Notes: generated by a model from the sequence alone, not told the origin. Counted from the stretch's first letter, positions 33,887-44,643 are shown. The stretch is DNA of 64,000 bases from J054 sp963850255 (GCA_963850255.1 CAWKLL010000024.1:124001-188000), one strand, 5' to 3'. A program made the numbers and translations.

Positions 33887-34165
33887 CCCCACGGCAACAT
33901 AAGCCGGGAAAACCGCGAAAAACCGGGCTTTGGCGGCCATAGCCGGCGAGGCTTTACGGACTGCGGTGGCAGGATGCCGGCGAAGAACGCTGGCCCGATG
34001 GAACCAAAACGATGATATTTGTCAAAAGCGCCGGGACGATAAAATCATAGGATCATAGCCGTCAGCAGGCTCGATCCAATGCCGGGGAATTCCCGGCCCG
34101 ATCATTCACGAATAATTAATACTAGCGATGCACACCGACTTCCGCGCCCAGATCAGGAGAATCCG

Positions 34166-37134
34166 ATGAAACTAGAGGTCATTCTTTGGGGTATCCCACA
34201 AGCCATGCGTGCCTGTGCGGCCGTGTTCCCCAAGTTCGCGGAGAGCCTCAAGGAGCGTGACGCCATCGCGCAGTTTCAGCTGAAAGACAAACCCGAGGGT
34301 CGCTGGATTCAGCTCAAGAACGGGCAAGATCACCACCGGGAGCGGCATTCATCGCAATCCGGATTTCACCATCTTTTTCAAGAACGCCAAGATCGCCGCG
34401 AGCTTTCTGACCCCGCCCTTCGACCAGCTCGAGCGCATCGACGCGGCGAAGAACTTCAAGATCACCATGGACGGGCCGGATGAACTGATCGTCTGGTTCA
34501 TGCACGCGGTGGCGAGCATGGAATCGTATACCTGGAAGAGCGGCACCGACATGGGCAACGGTGTCACGCGCTACACCAACGGCACCAACGGCGGGCCGAT
34601 CTTCGTCTACGTCAAAGACGGCAAGATCATCCGCACCACGCCGATCGATCTCGATGACGAGGATGCGGGCTCCTATGGTCCATCAAGGCCCGCGGCAAGA
34701 ACATTCACGCCGCCGCGCAAGACGACACTGGCCGCGCACGGCACGTGCCAGAAGTCGATGGTGTATTCGAAGAACCGCCTCCTCTACCCGATGAAGCGCG
34801 TCGACTTCGACCCGAACGGCGAGCGCAATATCCAGAACCGCGGCAAGTCAGAGTTCGAGCGCATCAGCTGGGACGAAGCGATCGACATCGTCGCCAAGGA
34901 GATCAAGCGCTGCAAGTCCGTCGGCCCGGGCGCCATCGCGGTCGGCCAACGGTTCGCACCACCAGTGGGGCAACCTCGGTCACTACCTGAGCGCCTTCAA
35001 CCGCTTCTGGAACCTGATCGGCGTCACCAAGCTGATGCACAACCCGGACAGCTGGGAAGGCTGGTACTGGGGCGCCATGCACCACTGGGGCAACAGCATG
35101 CGCCTCGGGCGCCGCCGAGCCCTACGGCACGGTCGAGGACTGCCTCAAGGAAGCCGAGATGATGGTGTTCTGGTCCAGCGACCCGGATGCGACCTACGGC
35201 TTCGAGGGCACGCAGCGGCGCGCTGGGCCAAGGAACTGGGCATCAAGATGGTGCACATCGATCCGTTCATGAACCACACGGCGGCCCACCTGGGCGGCAA
35301 GTGGATCTCGCCCAAGCCCGGCACCGATACCGCGCTTCGCGCAGGCGCTCTGCTACGTCTGGATCACCGAGGACATCTACGACAAGAAGTTCGTCGAGAA
35401 TCGCACCACCGGCTTCGACGAATGGAAAGCGCTACGTCCTCGGTGAAGACGACGGCATACCCAAGACGCCCGAGTGGCAGGAATCCGAAACCGGCGTGCC
35501 CGCCCGCGACGTCCGCGCGCTGGCGCGCGAATGGGGCAAGAAGAAAACCTATCTCGGCGCCGGCGGCTGGGGTTGCGGCGTCGGCGGCGCCTGTCGCGGG
35601 CCCACCGGCACGCAGTGGGCGCGCATGATGACCATCCTCGGCGCCATGCAGGGCATGGGCAGCCCGGGCTCCAACTTCGGCAACCTGCAGTTCGGCGCGC
35701 CGGTCGACATCAACTTCTATTTCCCCGGCTACGCCGAGGGCAGCATGTCGGGCGACCTGGCCTACAGCGCCAACTCGACCAACAACTATCAGCGCATGCC
35801 GCACATCGTGACCATGAGCTCGGTCAAGCAGGTGATCCCGCGCATGTAGCTGCCCGAGGCGATCATGCACGGCAAAGCCATGGGCTACGTCACCGCCGTG
35901 GATTCGGTAGCGGGCCAGTTCTTCCCCATCGGCTACCCGTCGCCGGGCCACGCGCCGGTGGAGATGATCTACAAGTACGGCAGCGCGTCCTTCGGCACCA
36001 TGGTGGACGCGAACCGCTGGGTGCAGCATGTACCAGCACGAGAACCTGAAGTTCGTCGTCAACCAGTCGGTCTGGAAGGAGGGCGAGACGCCGTTCTCCG
36101 ACGTCATCCTGCCCGCCTGCACGGTGTTCGAACGCTGGGACATCGGCGAGTGGTACAACGTCGGCCCCGGCTACGTGCATCACATGTACTCGATGAACAA
36201 CCACCGCGTGATCTCGATGCAGCACAAGTGCATCGAGCCGCTGGGCGAGTCCAAGTCCGACTACGACATCTTCCTGGCCATCGCCGAGAAGCTCGATCTC
36301 GGCGCGGTCTACTCGGAAGGCGGCAACTCGGAGCTCGAGTGGTGCAAGCGCGTCTTCGATTCATCCGACCTGTCCAAGCACATGTCGCTGGCGGGAGTTC
36401 CTGAAGAAGGGTTACTACGTCGTACCGCCCGGAGCCGGAAGGCTCGCGCGCGCCGACAGCGATGAAGTGGTTCTACGAGGGTCGCAAGAAAGATGTGCCC
36501 GAGCCCTATCCGCTGCCGTCGGACTACGTGAGCAACTACGGTGAGGGTCTGCAGACGCCGTCGGGTAAATACGAGTTCGTACCGACGACGCTGAAGCGCT
36601 TCGACGATCCGGAACGGCCGCCGGTGAACAAGTACATGCGCACCTTCGAGAATAAGGAAGACAACCCGGAGATGGCCAAGTATCCGCTGCAGCTACTGTC
36701 GTCGCATTCACGTTACCCGTTCCACGTGATGGGTGACGATGAGGGCAGCTTCCTGCGCGATATCCGCGAGCACCGTGTCAAAGTGGACGATCACTACTAC
36801 CTGACGGCGCGGATCAGCCGTCAGGACGCGGAAGCAACGCGACATTGAGGACGACGATCTGATTCGCCTGTGGAATGAGCGCGGCTCCATCGTCTGCGCA
36901 GCGCAGGTTACCGATCGACTGCGTCCCGGCGTGGTCAGCGCTTCGACCGCTTCGGCCGAATATCGGCCGGCGGGCGAGCCGGGCAAATCCACGGACCTGG
37001 GCGGTTGCGTCAACATGCTCAACCCCAGTAAATCCATGACCAAAAAGACCCACAGTATCGCGCCGAACACGACCCTGATTGAGATGGAGAAATGGACCGG
37101 CGTGGATACCTGGAAGCCGGCGGAGGTCGCGTGA
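34166..37134 (+). CDS. Molybdopterin oxidoreductase, transhydroxylase-type large subunit with N-terminal SCP2-like domain (many frameshifts)
   Basis: About 980 codons. The first ~120 residues form an SCP2-like domain (EGRWIQLKNG, NPDFTIFFKNAKIAASFL, DGPDELIVWFMH). The molybdopterin domain follows: NGGPIFVYVKDGKIIRTTP, LLYPMKRVDFDPNGER, HHQWGNLGHYL, GPTGTQWARMMTILG and the C-terminal NERGSIVCAAQV. No N-terminal iron-sulfur motif is present. It resembles the alpha subunit of pyrogallol-phloroglucinol transhydroxylase; the small subunit follows with an ATGA-type overlap at 37132-37136. Around ten frame changes, mostly +1, occur (about 34326, 34951, 35110, 35215, 35335, 35425, 36029, 36394, 36430, 36835), plus an in-frame TAG at 35847. 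Whether it is a true pseudogene is unclear. Confidence 0.75.
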
Positions 37135-37985
37135 TGTCTGAAAAATGGAACATGATCGTCGACATCGAGCGCTGCAATAACTGCCGCGGCTGTTTCCTGG
37201 CCGTAAAAGATGAACACACCGGCAATGACTTCCCCGGTTATGCGGCAGAGCAGCCACGACAAGGCCACAACTGGCTGGATATCAAGCGCAAGGAACGTGG
37301 CACTTATCCCATCGTCGATGCGCACTTCATGCCGGTGATGTGCAATCACTGCGATGATGCGCCTTGCATGAAAGTCGCCAAGCACGATGCAATCAAGAAG
37401 CGCGAAGACGGTATCGTCATCATCGATCCGGTGAAGGCCAAGGGCCAGAAACAGATCGTCGATGCCTGCCCTTACGGGGCGATTTCCTGGAACGAAGAAA
37501 AGCAGATTCCGCAGGCGTGGATTTTCGATGCACACCTGCTGGATGAGGGCTGGACGCAGACCCGCGCCGAGCAGTGTTGCCCGACGGACGTATTTCGGTC
37601 AGTGAAAGTCGAAGACCAGGAAATGCAGCGGATCAAGGAGCAGGAGGGGCTGGAAGTTTTACAGCCGGAGCTGGGCACCAAACCGCGTATCTACTACAAG
37701 AACATGCATTTGATGACCCAGTGTTTTGTTGGCGGGACCGTGGTCGCTCATGTGGATGGCGTGGAAGAGTGTGCCGAAGGCGCCGAGGTCATTCTGAAAA
37801 AGGATGGCAGTGAGATAGGCCGGGCAACAACGGATACCTTCGGCGAGTTCAAGATCGATCGGCTGCAGCCGAACAGCGGCCAGTACGAGCTGGACGTGAA
37901 AACAGGTGCCTCAGGCAGTGTTTCAACGAAATTCGATATGGGCAACGAGAGTCTGTACCTGGGGGTGCTAACGCCGGCGGCCTAG
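37134..37985 (+). CDS. Iron-sulfur small subunit of the transhydroxylase-type oxidoreductase
   Basis: A 283-residue ferredoxin-like electron-transfer subunit. Cysteine clusters are CNNCRGC, CNHCDDAPC, ACPYG and QCCPTD. After about residue 195 comes a small beta domain (GTVVAHVDGVEECAEGAEVIL, then TTDTFGEFKIDRL) like carboxypeptidase-regulatory or Ig-like modules, matching the C-terminal domain known in the transhydroxylase beta subunit. It directly overlaps the large subunit's stop codon. The frame is intact, unlike the large subunit. No membrane anchor or Tat signal is seen, so the complex is likely cytoplasmic. Confidence 0.88.
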   Translation: MSEKWNMIVDIERCNNCRGCFLAVKDEHTGNDFPGYAAEQPRQGHNWLDIKRKERGTYPIVDAHFMPVMCNHCDDAPCMKVAKHDAIKKREDGIVIIDPVKAKGQKQIVDACPYGAISWNEEKQIPQAWIFDAHLLDEGWTQTRAEQCCPTDVFRSVKVEDQEMQRIKEQEGLEVLQPELGTKPRIYYKNMHLMTQCFVGGTVVAHVDGVEECAEGAEVILKKDGSEIGRATTDTFGEFKIDRLQPNSGQYELDVKTGASGSVSTKFDMGNESLYLGVLTPAA

Positions 37986-38207
37986 CGGCGGCCCGGTCAG
38001 GTGCTGTCGCGTCCGCCGGACCATGTTTCGGCTATCACAGGCGCAGTTGTTCCAGGTTGCTCGCCGGAATGAGGGCCGGTAATAACTCAGCTTGGGCAGC
38101 GTCTATCGAATCTGCTCGCAGGGCCTCAGGGCGCGCATCATGGGTAGACCCGCGTCTTTGTGTGTTTAACATAAGCTAAAAACCTCAAGTCGATTCAACG
38201 ACATAAC

Positions 38208-38237
38208 TTGTCATTCATGTTCTGTTAATTGTATTCT
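38208..38237 (+). promoter_or_regulatory. Predicted promoter of the repeat-rich PEP-CTERM gene
   Basis: TTGTCA (38208-38213; 5/6) and TATTCT (38232-38237; 4/6) are spaced by 18 bases. The predicted transcription start near 38243 coincides with the first base of the leader stem described next. Confidence 0.45.
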
Positions 38238-38242
38238 GTCAA

Positions 38243-38360
38243 TTGCTGAACAAGAGAGTCTGACCCGGATAGACGCACCGGCCAGAACAAGAACGCTCCG
38301 TTCAGCAACCGATGACGCTTACCACGACGGCTATTGGCCGTCCGGTAGGCGTTTTTTTTT
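38243..38360 (+). ncRNA. Structured 5' leader with an intrinsic terminator (candidate regulatory RNA)
   Basis: TTGCTGAAC (38243-38251) pairs perfectly with GTTCAGCAA (38300-38308), enclosing about 48 bases that contain AGACGCACCGGCC. Seven bases later an intrinsic terminator follows (38315-38360). The arrangement promoter, closed stem, terminator, then a coding region 115 bases further resembles a riboswitch or attenuator. It was not matched to any known class by eye. Confidence 0.45.
38315..38360 (+). terminator. Intrinsic terminator upstream of the repeat-rich gene
   Basis: ACGCTTACC (38315-38323) pairs with GGTAGGCGT (38344-38352), with an inner GACGG/CCGTC stem, followed by nine T residues (38352-38360). 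It is about 330 bp after the preceding gene and 115 bp before the next start, so it could end readthrough or attenuate the downstream gene. Confidence 0.75.
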
Positions 38361-38475
38361 GGCGATGGGAAACATGTATGGCCCATCACCATAAAGGGGG
38401 TTGCAGCAAGTTTGCTCTGCGGCCGGGAAGAAGTCGGCTCATAGGGGAGTCGCGATTTACAGTGGGATTACAAGA

Positions 38476-41400
38476 ATGAAGAACCAATTGCTAGCAGCAA
38501 CGACCTTGTCGTTGACTATTTTCCTGTCGCTTGGCGCGCAATCAGTCAATGCACAAATAACCTTCGACTGCGACTGGGTTACCGGTGACGGTAACTGGAG
38601 TGATGGCGGCCAGTGGACCACCTGTAATTCGACTTTTCCTGACAATGATGGTGGCACCACGTACAACGCGAACAAGGATGCGAGCGGCACTGCCACGCTC
38701 ACCGAAGCGATCACCATCGGCGAACTGACCTTTACGGTTGGCACGATCACCGGCGACTTCCTCCTGACCGTAACCGGCGTCGCCTCTACCTGGACCGGCG
38801 GCGGCATGAGCGGCACCGGCACCACGCAGTTCGATGGTGACCTGACGGTCGGCGAGAGTGGCCTCCAGGACTTCCGCGGTGGGCGCATCGTGATTACCAA
38901 CGGCACCACCACCTGGAGCAATACGGCTAACAACGTGGGCCGCTTCCGCAGCGGCGGCGCTTCGACCATCTCCAACCAGGGCACCTGGCAGGACCAGAAC
39001 GCCTTCAACAACAACATGAGCAATGACTTCGGTGGCACCGGCTCGACCTTTATCAACGACGGCAGCTACGTGAAGAGCGGCGCGGGTGAGGTCACCTTCA
39101 GCGCGGGCGCCGGCGGCGTTGCGTTCGATAACAATGGCTCGGTCGCGGTCAACAACGGCCTGCTGGAACTCAACGGCGGTGGCAACAGCACCGGCGGCAC
39201 CTACACGGTCGCCAGCGGCGCCACGCTGCAGCTGGGTGGTTCACAGGAGATCGATGCCAGCTCGAGCATCTCCGGCGCCAACGTCATCCTTGGCGGCGCC
39301 AATGGCATCAGCAATATTGCTGCCAGCTACGACGTCTCCGACAGCACCTCGGTGACCCAGGGTACCCATAACCTGGATGGCCCGATTGCCGATCTCGGCT
39401 CGGCGCTGAGCGTCAGCGGCGGCACGCTGACCGTCAACGGCGCGGTGACCACCTTCAGCGACAGCGTCACCATCAGCAACGGCACACTCGACCTGGTGGC
39501 CGTGACCGATAGCACCAGTGGCTACGAGCAGACCGGCGGCACGCTGGACGGCACCGGCACGCTGACCGTAACCGGCGCTTCGTCGATCTGGACCGGCGGC
39601 GGCATGGCCGGCACCGGCACCACGCAGTTCGATGGTGACCTGACGGTCGGCGAGAGTGGCGTCCAGGACTTCCGCGGTGGGCGCACGTGATTACCAACGG
39701 CACCACCACCTGGAGCAATACGGCTAACAACGTGGGCCGCTTCCGCAGCGGCGGCGCTTCGACCATCTCCAACCAGGGCACCTGGCAGGACCAGAACGCC
39801 TTCAACAACAACATGAGCAATGACTTCGGTGGCCAGGGCTCGACCTTTATCAACGACGGCAGCTACGTGAAGAGCGGCGCGGGTGAAGTCACCTTCAGCG
39901 CGGGCGCCGGCGGCGTTGCGTTCGATAACAATGGCTCGGTCGCGGTCAACAACGGCCTGCTGGAACTCAACGGCGGTGGCAACAGCACCGGCGGCACCTA
40001 CACGGTCGCCAGCGGCGCCACGCTGCAGCTGGGTGGTTCACAGGAGATCGATGCCAGCTCAAGCATCTCCGGCGCCAACGTGATCCTTGGCGGCGCCAAT
40101 GGCATCAGCAATATTGCTGCCAGCTACGACGTCTCCGACAGCACCTCGGTGACCCAGGGTACCCATAACCTGGATGGCCCGATTGCCGATCTCGGCTCGG
40201 CGCTGAGCGTCAGCGGCGGCACGCTGACCGTCAACGGCGCGGTGACCACCTTCAGCGACAGCGTCACCATCAGCAACGGCACACTCGACCTGGTATCCGT
40301 GACCGACAGCACCAGTGGCTACGAGCAGACCGGCGGCACGCTGGACGGCACCGGCACGCTGACCGTAACCGGCGCTTCGTCGACCTGGACCGGCGGCGGC
40401 ATGACCGGCACCGGTACCACGCAGTTCGATGGCGACCTGACGGTCGGCGAGAGTGGCGTCCAGGACTTCCGCGGTGGGCGCACGGTGATTACCAACGGTA
40501 CCACCACCTGGAGCAATACGGGCAACAACGTGGGCCGCTTCCGCAGCGGCGGCGCTTCGACCATCTCCAACCAGGGCACCTGGCAGGACCAGAACGCCTT
40601 CAACAACAACATGAGCAATGACTTCGGTGGCCAGGGCTCGACCTTTATCAACGACGGCAGCTACGTGAAGAGCGGCGCGGGTGAAGTCACCTTCAGCGCG
40701 GGCGCCGGCGGCGTTGCGTTCGATAACAATGGCTCGGTCGCGGTCAACAACGGCCTGCTGGAACTCAACGGCGGTGGCAACAGCACCGGCGGCACCTACA
40801 CGGTCGCCAGCGGCGCCACGCTGCAGCTGGGTGGTTCACAGGAGATCGATGCCAGCTCAAGCATCTCCGGCGCCAACGTGATCCTTGGCGGCGCCAATGG
40901 CATCAGCAATATTGCTGCCAGCTACGACGTCTCCGACAGCACCTCGGTGACCCAGGGTACCCATAACCTGGATGGCCCGATTGCCGATCTCGGCTCGGCG
41001 CTGAGCGTCAGCGGCGGCACGCTGACCGTCAACGGCCCGGTGACCACCTTCAGCGACAGCGTCACCATCAGCAACGGCACACTCGACCTGGTATCCGTGA
41101 CCGACAGCACCAGTGGCTACGAGCAGACCGGCGGCACGCTGGACGGCACCGGCACGCTGACCGTAACCGGCGCTTCGTCGACCTGGACCGGCGGCGGCAT
41201 GACCGGCACCGGTACCACCCAGTTCGATGGCGACCTGACGGTCGGCGAGAGTGGCGTCCAGGACTTCCGCGGTGGGCGCACGGTGATTACCAACGGTACC
41301 ACCACCTGGAGCAATACGGGCAACAACGTGGGCCGCTTCCGCAGCGGCGGCGCTTCGACCATCTCCAACCAGGGCACCTGGCAGGACCAGAACGCCTTCA

Positions 41401-42332
41401 ACAACAACATGAGCAATGACTTCGGTGGCCAGGGCTCGACCTTTATCAACGACGGCAGCTACGTGAAGAGCGGCGCGGGTGAAGTCACCTTCAGCGCGGG
41501 CGCCGGCGGCGTTGCGTTCGATAACAATGGCACTGTCAACGTACAGGCCGGCATCCTCAATCTCGCACTGGTCGATCAGTATGTCGGCGACACGCTGACC
41601 GGCGGCACCTGGATTGTCGGCGGCACCGGCAGCCTCGATTTCTCGGCCAGCAGCGGTGTCGACATCGTCACCAACGAAGGCGACGTGACGCTCAGCGGCC
41701 CAAGCAGCAGCTTCGACCGCATCAATGCGCTGACCACCAACAATGGCGCCCTGCGCCTGATCGGCCGGGATTTCACCGCGGTGGCATCCCTGACTGGATC
41801 GGGCACGCTGCAGCTGGAGGCCAGCACCATTACGGCAACCAGCCTCAGCATCGACTCCGGCGGCAGCCTGATAGGCAACGGCACGGTTTCCAGCACCACA
41901 TCGGTGTCCGGTACCGTGGCGCCGGGGCCGGGCGCGGACGAACTTATTTTCGACGGCGACGTGAGTTTTGACGGTGGCCTGCTGGCGATCGAGATTGCCA
42001 GTACCTCGGTATTCGACCTCATCACTGTTCAGGGCGAGGCAGATTTCACCGCTACGAATATCGAATTCAGCTTTCTCGACAGTTTCCTGCCTGAGTTTGG
42101 CGACAGCTTCGACATCCTGACGGCTGATTCCATACTCGGGTTCAGTGAGCTTGGGTTCAGCGTAATCGGCTTGCCGAGCGACCAGTTCGAGCTCAGCCTG
42201 GTTGATCTGGGCTCAATCGAGGCGCTGCGGCTAACCGCAGTAATCCCGCTGCCGGGCGCCGTCTGGCTGTTTGGCTCGGGGCTGCTTGGCTTGCTGGCTG
42301 CGCGGCGGAGGAAGCTCTCGCCGACGGCCTGA
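38476..42332 (+). CDS. Repeat-rich PEP-CTERM surface protein (one frameshift)
   Basis: About 1,285 codons. A signal peptide (KNQLLAATTLSLTIFLSL...NAQ) starts at 38476. The body is Gly/Ser/Thr/Asn-rich beta-repeat sequence in 266-residue units (TWTGGGM, GTTQFDGDLTVGESG, LLELNGGGNSTGGTY) that resemble autotransporter-type beta-helix repeats. The C-terminus VIPLPGAVWLFGSGLLG and RRRK is the PEP-CTERM sorting signal: cleaved and processed by an exosortase at the cell surface. The frame breaks near 39685, where GCGCACGTGATT has lost one G relative to the other repeats (GCGCACGGTGATT), so the break is very likely a sequencing or assembly error within near-identical repeats. Confidence 0.85.
38791..41530 (+). 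repeat. Tandem 798-bp repeats in the PEP-CTERM gene
   Basis: Near-identical units begin at 38791, 39589, 40386 and 41184 (marked by TGGACCGGCGGCGGCATG); the last is partial and diverges after about 41530. Spacings are 798, 797 (the one-base deletion) and 798. The copies differ at only a few positions (for example GGCACC versus GGCCAG near 39036 and 39833), pointing to recent amplification or gene conversion. Confidence 0.93.
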
Positions 42333-42489
42333 ATTCGTCAAGATCAGCGATCAGTCCGGCGGCACGCAGGGGTCGGGCTGAGCTTCAGTTCTGCAAGGGA
42401 ATGAGAGCTGTCGGTGGATGAAGCGTCTTCACCGATCTGCAGAAGCAAACTTGCGGATATTGACGTTGTTGCCGCGCTTTTCGATGCAT

Positions 42490-42690
42490 TGCGATCATTG
42501 ATCTGGAAGCGTGCCGGGGCCAGACAGAAATCGTCGATGCCTGCCCGGACGGGGCGATCGTCTGGACCGAGGAACGGCAGATTCCGCAGACCTGAATTGT
42601 CGATGCACACCTGCTGGATGGAGGCGGGACCAAGACCCGCGCCGAGCAGTGTTGGCCGACGGACGTGTTCCGGTCGGTCAGGGCCAAAGA
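42490..42690 (+). pseudogene. Decayed fragment of a transhydroxylase small-subunit gene
   Basis: The sequence closely parallels 37413-37620 of the intact small subunit: ...CAGATCGTCGATGCCTGCCC becomes ...GAAATCGTCGATGCCTGCCC, and the stretch GATGCACACCTGCTGGATG is shared. The translated fragment has a nonsense codon (TGG to TGA near 42594) and CCPTD changed to CWPTD. There is no start and the frame stops at both ends. The rest of the 445-base gap 42333-42777 holds nothing recognisable. Confidence 0.8.
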
Positions 42691-42777
42691 TAAAGTTTTT
42701 GTCTGGGCACTATGACGCTGGCGACTTAGGCGCTGTGCCCGTCCCAGGCTGACTGATAGCAACGAATCTGCAGTGCG

Positions 42778-43635
42778 CTAAGCCAGCGCCTGCAGAAATT
42801 CCTTAAACGACGTACCCGGCCGGCCCATCATCTTCTGAAAGGTGTTGGTCTTGATGCCGGGTGTATTACCGTTCTCAATTTCCGCGAACAGATAGGCCAC
42901 CGCGTCGGAGTGCCAGTCGTTGCGGTGATAGGGACGAATGGCTTCCTGGAAAGCCGCAGCGTCGCAGTCATCGTATTCGACTTCCTGACCAATGACTTCG
43001 CCAATAATCTTGGCGACGCCCTCAAAGGTCATCACTTCGTCGGGCCCGGTAATGTCATAGCACTGCCCATAATGCTGCGCGGAGTTCTCGTCCGTGAGCA
43101 CATGGGCGATGAACTCACCGGCATCAGCGCAATCGGTCAGCGCTACGGTACCTTGACCCATGGGCATGGAAAGTTTGCCGCTGGCTTTGGCCTGCGGAAC
43201 TGAGCCACGCAGGTTTTGCATGAAGAAACTGGGGCGTACAAAGGTCCAGTTCATGCCGGATTCCATGATGGCATCTTCAGCGGCGATGTGTGCCAGCGGA
43301 ATCGGGCTGGTGGTGCCACGCACGGCTTCGGGTGACGACAGCTTAATAATCCACGGCAGGCCCGCCTGTTTGGCTGTTTCTACAAATGAAAGCTCCAGTC
43401 GTTGCTGCTCCTCACCGTTGGGCAGGATCAGCACTGCGCGGTCAACCCCTTGCAGGGCGGCCTGCACGGAGGCCGGATCATTCAGGTCGCCTTTGACCAG
43501 CTCGACGCCTTTTGCCGCCCAGTCTGCGGCTTTGTCGAGATCGCGGACCAGCGCGCGGAACTTGATGCCCTTGTTTAGCAAGGCTGTGGCCGTTGCACCG
43601 CCGTTATTGCCTGTAATACCCGTCAGCAAAATCAT
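42778..43635 (-). CDS. NmrA-family NAD(P)-binding oxidoreductase
   Basis: A 285-residue atypical SDR with the NAD(P) loop ILLTGITGNNGGATATALL. The active-site region (VLILPNGEEQQRLELSFVE) follows the NmrA/quinone-reductase type. Start ATG 43635 is chosen since upstream residues in the frame are not family-like. Role unknown; a neighbouring gene of the same superfamily (43858) is divergent. Confidence 0.85.
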   Translation of the reverse strand: MILLTGITGNNGGATATALLNKGIKFRALVRDLDKAADWAAKGVELVKGDLNDPASVQAALQGVDRAVLILPNGEEQQRLELSFVETAKQAGLPWIIKLSSPEAVRGTTSPIPLAHIAAEDAIMESGMNWTFVRPSFFMQNLRGSVPQAKASGKLSMPMGQGTVALTDCADAGEFIAHVLTDENSAQHYGQCYDITGPDEVMTFEGVAKIIGEVIGQEVEYDDCDAAAFQEAIRPYHRNDWHSDAVAYLFAEIENGNTPGIKTNTFQKMMGRPGTSFKEFLQALA

Positions 43636-43857
43636 GAGTCTGTTTCCTTTCTGATAAGCAGCTCGCAATGGGGTTTTGGCCCGTCCGCTTACCCGTTGTT
43701 ATTCGCGAGGGCGGCTATTGTACATGGCTGAAATGGCCGCGGTTTTGGGACAAAGGTTCCCCCGGCGGTCGCATCCTGCGATCATTGCCGCTGTCGCCTG
43801 GGCCATTCATTGGCGCGGGCGCGGAATATCCGCATACCTGGCTTTTGGAGTCTCGAT

Positions 43858-44643
43858 ATGAAGCGCTTTCTTTTTCTGTTTGTCCTGCTGCTGACCCTGG
43901 GCCTGGGCGCAACCGTTGCGCCGGCCGCCGACAAGGGCACCGTGGTAGTCGTGGGCGGCGGCCAGAGTGGTCGGCCACTGGCGCGGATCCTGGTCGAACA
44001 GGGATACACGGTTCGCGTAATGGTGCGCAATCCTGACCGCGCCAGCGGCTTGCCGACCGAGGCGACAGTTGTACAGGGCGACGTTACCAAGCCCGATAGT
44101 CTGGGCGCAGGGCTGAGTGGCGCAGACTTCGTGATTTCCACCATCGGCGCACCCTGCTTTCGCGATCGCGATCCGGATCCGGGTTCATTTCCTGAAGACG
44201 TGGACAATGAGGGTATCGCGATACTCTCCAAAGCCGCTCTCAGCGCCGGGGTTCGCCAGCTGGTTTTGATGTCGGCCATTGGCGCCGGTAACAGCGATCC
44301 AAACGACGGACTGAACAAGATGTGCAACATGGTTTTGGATGCCAAGGGCAAGGGTGAGGCAGCGCTGCGCGAGTCCGGCCTGGCCTACACCATCGTTCGA
44401 CCCGGTGGGCTTAAACCGTTTCCGGGCCAGCCCGATTGCAGTGAGGGCGTCGAGCCTTTGCTTATGTATCCGGGTGATGAAGATGCCGGCGGCGGCGCTT
44501 TGTGCAGAGGCGACGTCGGCCTGGTCATGGCCGACGCGCTGGGCAATCCTGATGCGCTGGGCAAGACCATTAACCTGATCGGCGACAAGAAAAGCGAGCT
44601 GTCGGCGTGGCGGTCCGCATGGGCGAAGATACCGGCGGACTAG
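43858..44643 (+). CDS. Atypical SDR with an N-terminal signal peptide
   Basis: A 261-residue NAD(P)-binding protein of the SDR-a5/NmrA type (VVVVGGGQSGRPLARILVEQG; VVQGDVTKPDSL; LVLMSAIGAG). It begins with a typical signal peptide (KRFLFLFVLLLTLGLGATVAPAA), suggesting export, which is unusual for an NAD(P)-dependent fold. Start ATG 43858 gives a well-formed n-region; the frame is open 16 codons further upstream. Divergent from the other NmrA gene. Confidence 0.8.
   Translation: MKRFLFLFVLLLTLGLGATVAPAADKGTVVVVGGGQSGRPLARILVEQGYTVRVMVRNPDRASGLPTEATVVQGDVTKPDSLGAGLSGADFVISTIGAPCFRDRDPDPGSFPEDVDNEGIAILSKAALSAGVRQLVLMSAIGAGNSDPNDGLNKMCNMVLDAKGKGEAALRESGLAYTIVRPGGLKPFPGQPDCSEGVEPLLMYPGDEDAGGGALCRGDVGLVMADALGNPDALGKTINLIGDKKSELSAWRSAWAKIPAD

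Noticed and set aside
38243..38360. Cyclic-di-GMP (GEMM) riboswitch call for the leader
   Set aside because: ACGCACCGG is faintly reminiscent of GEMM, but the second helix and tetraloop receptor features are not visible, so only a generic structured leader is annotated.
38476..42332. Autotransporter with C-terminal beta-barrel
   Set aside because: The repeats resemble autotransporter passenger domains, but the C-terminus is a PEP-CTERM tail and there is no barrel.
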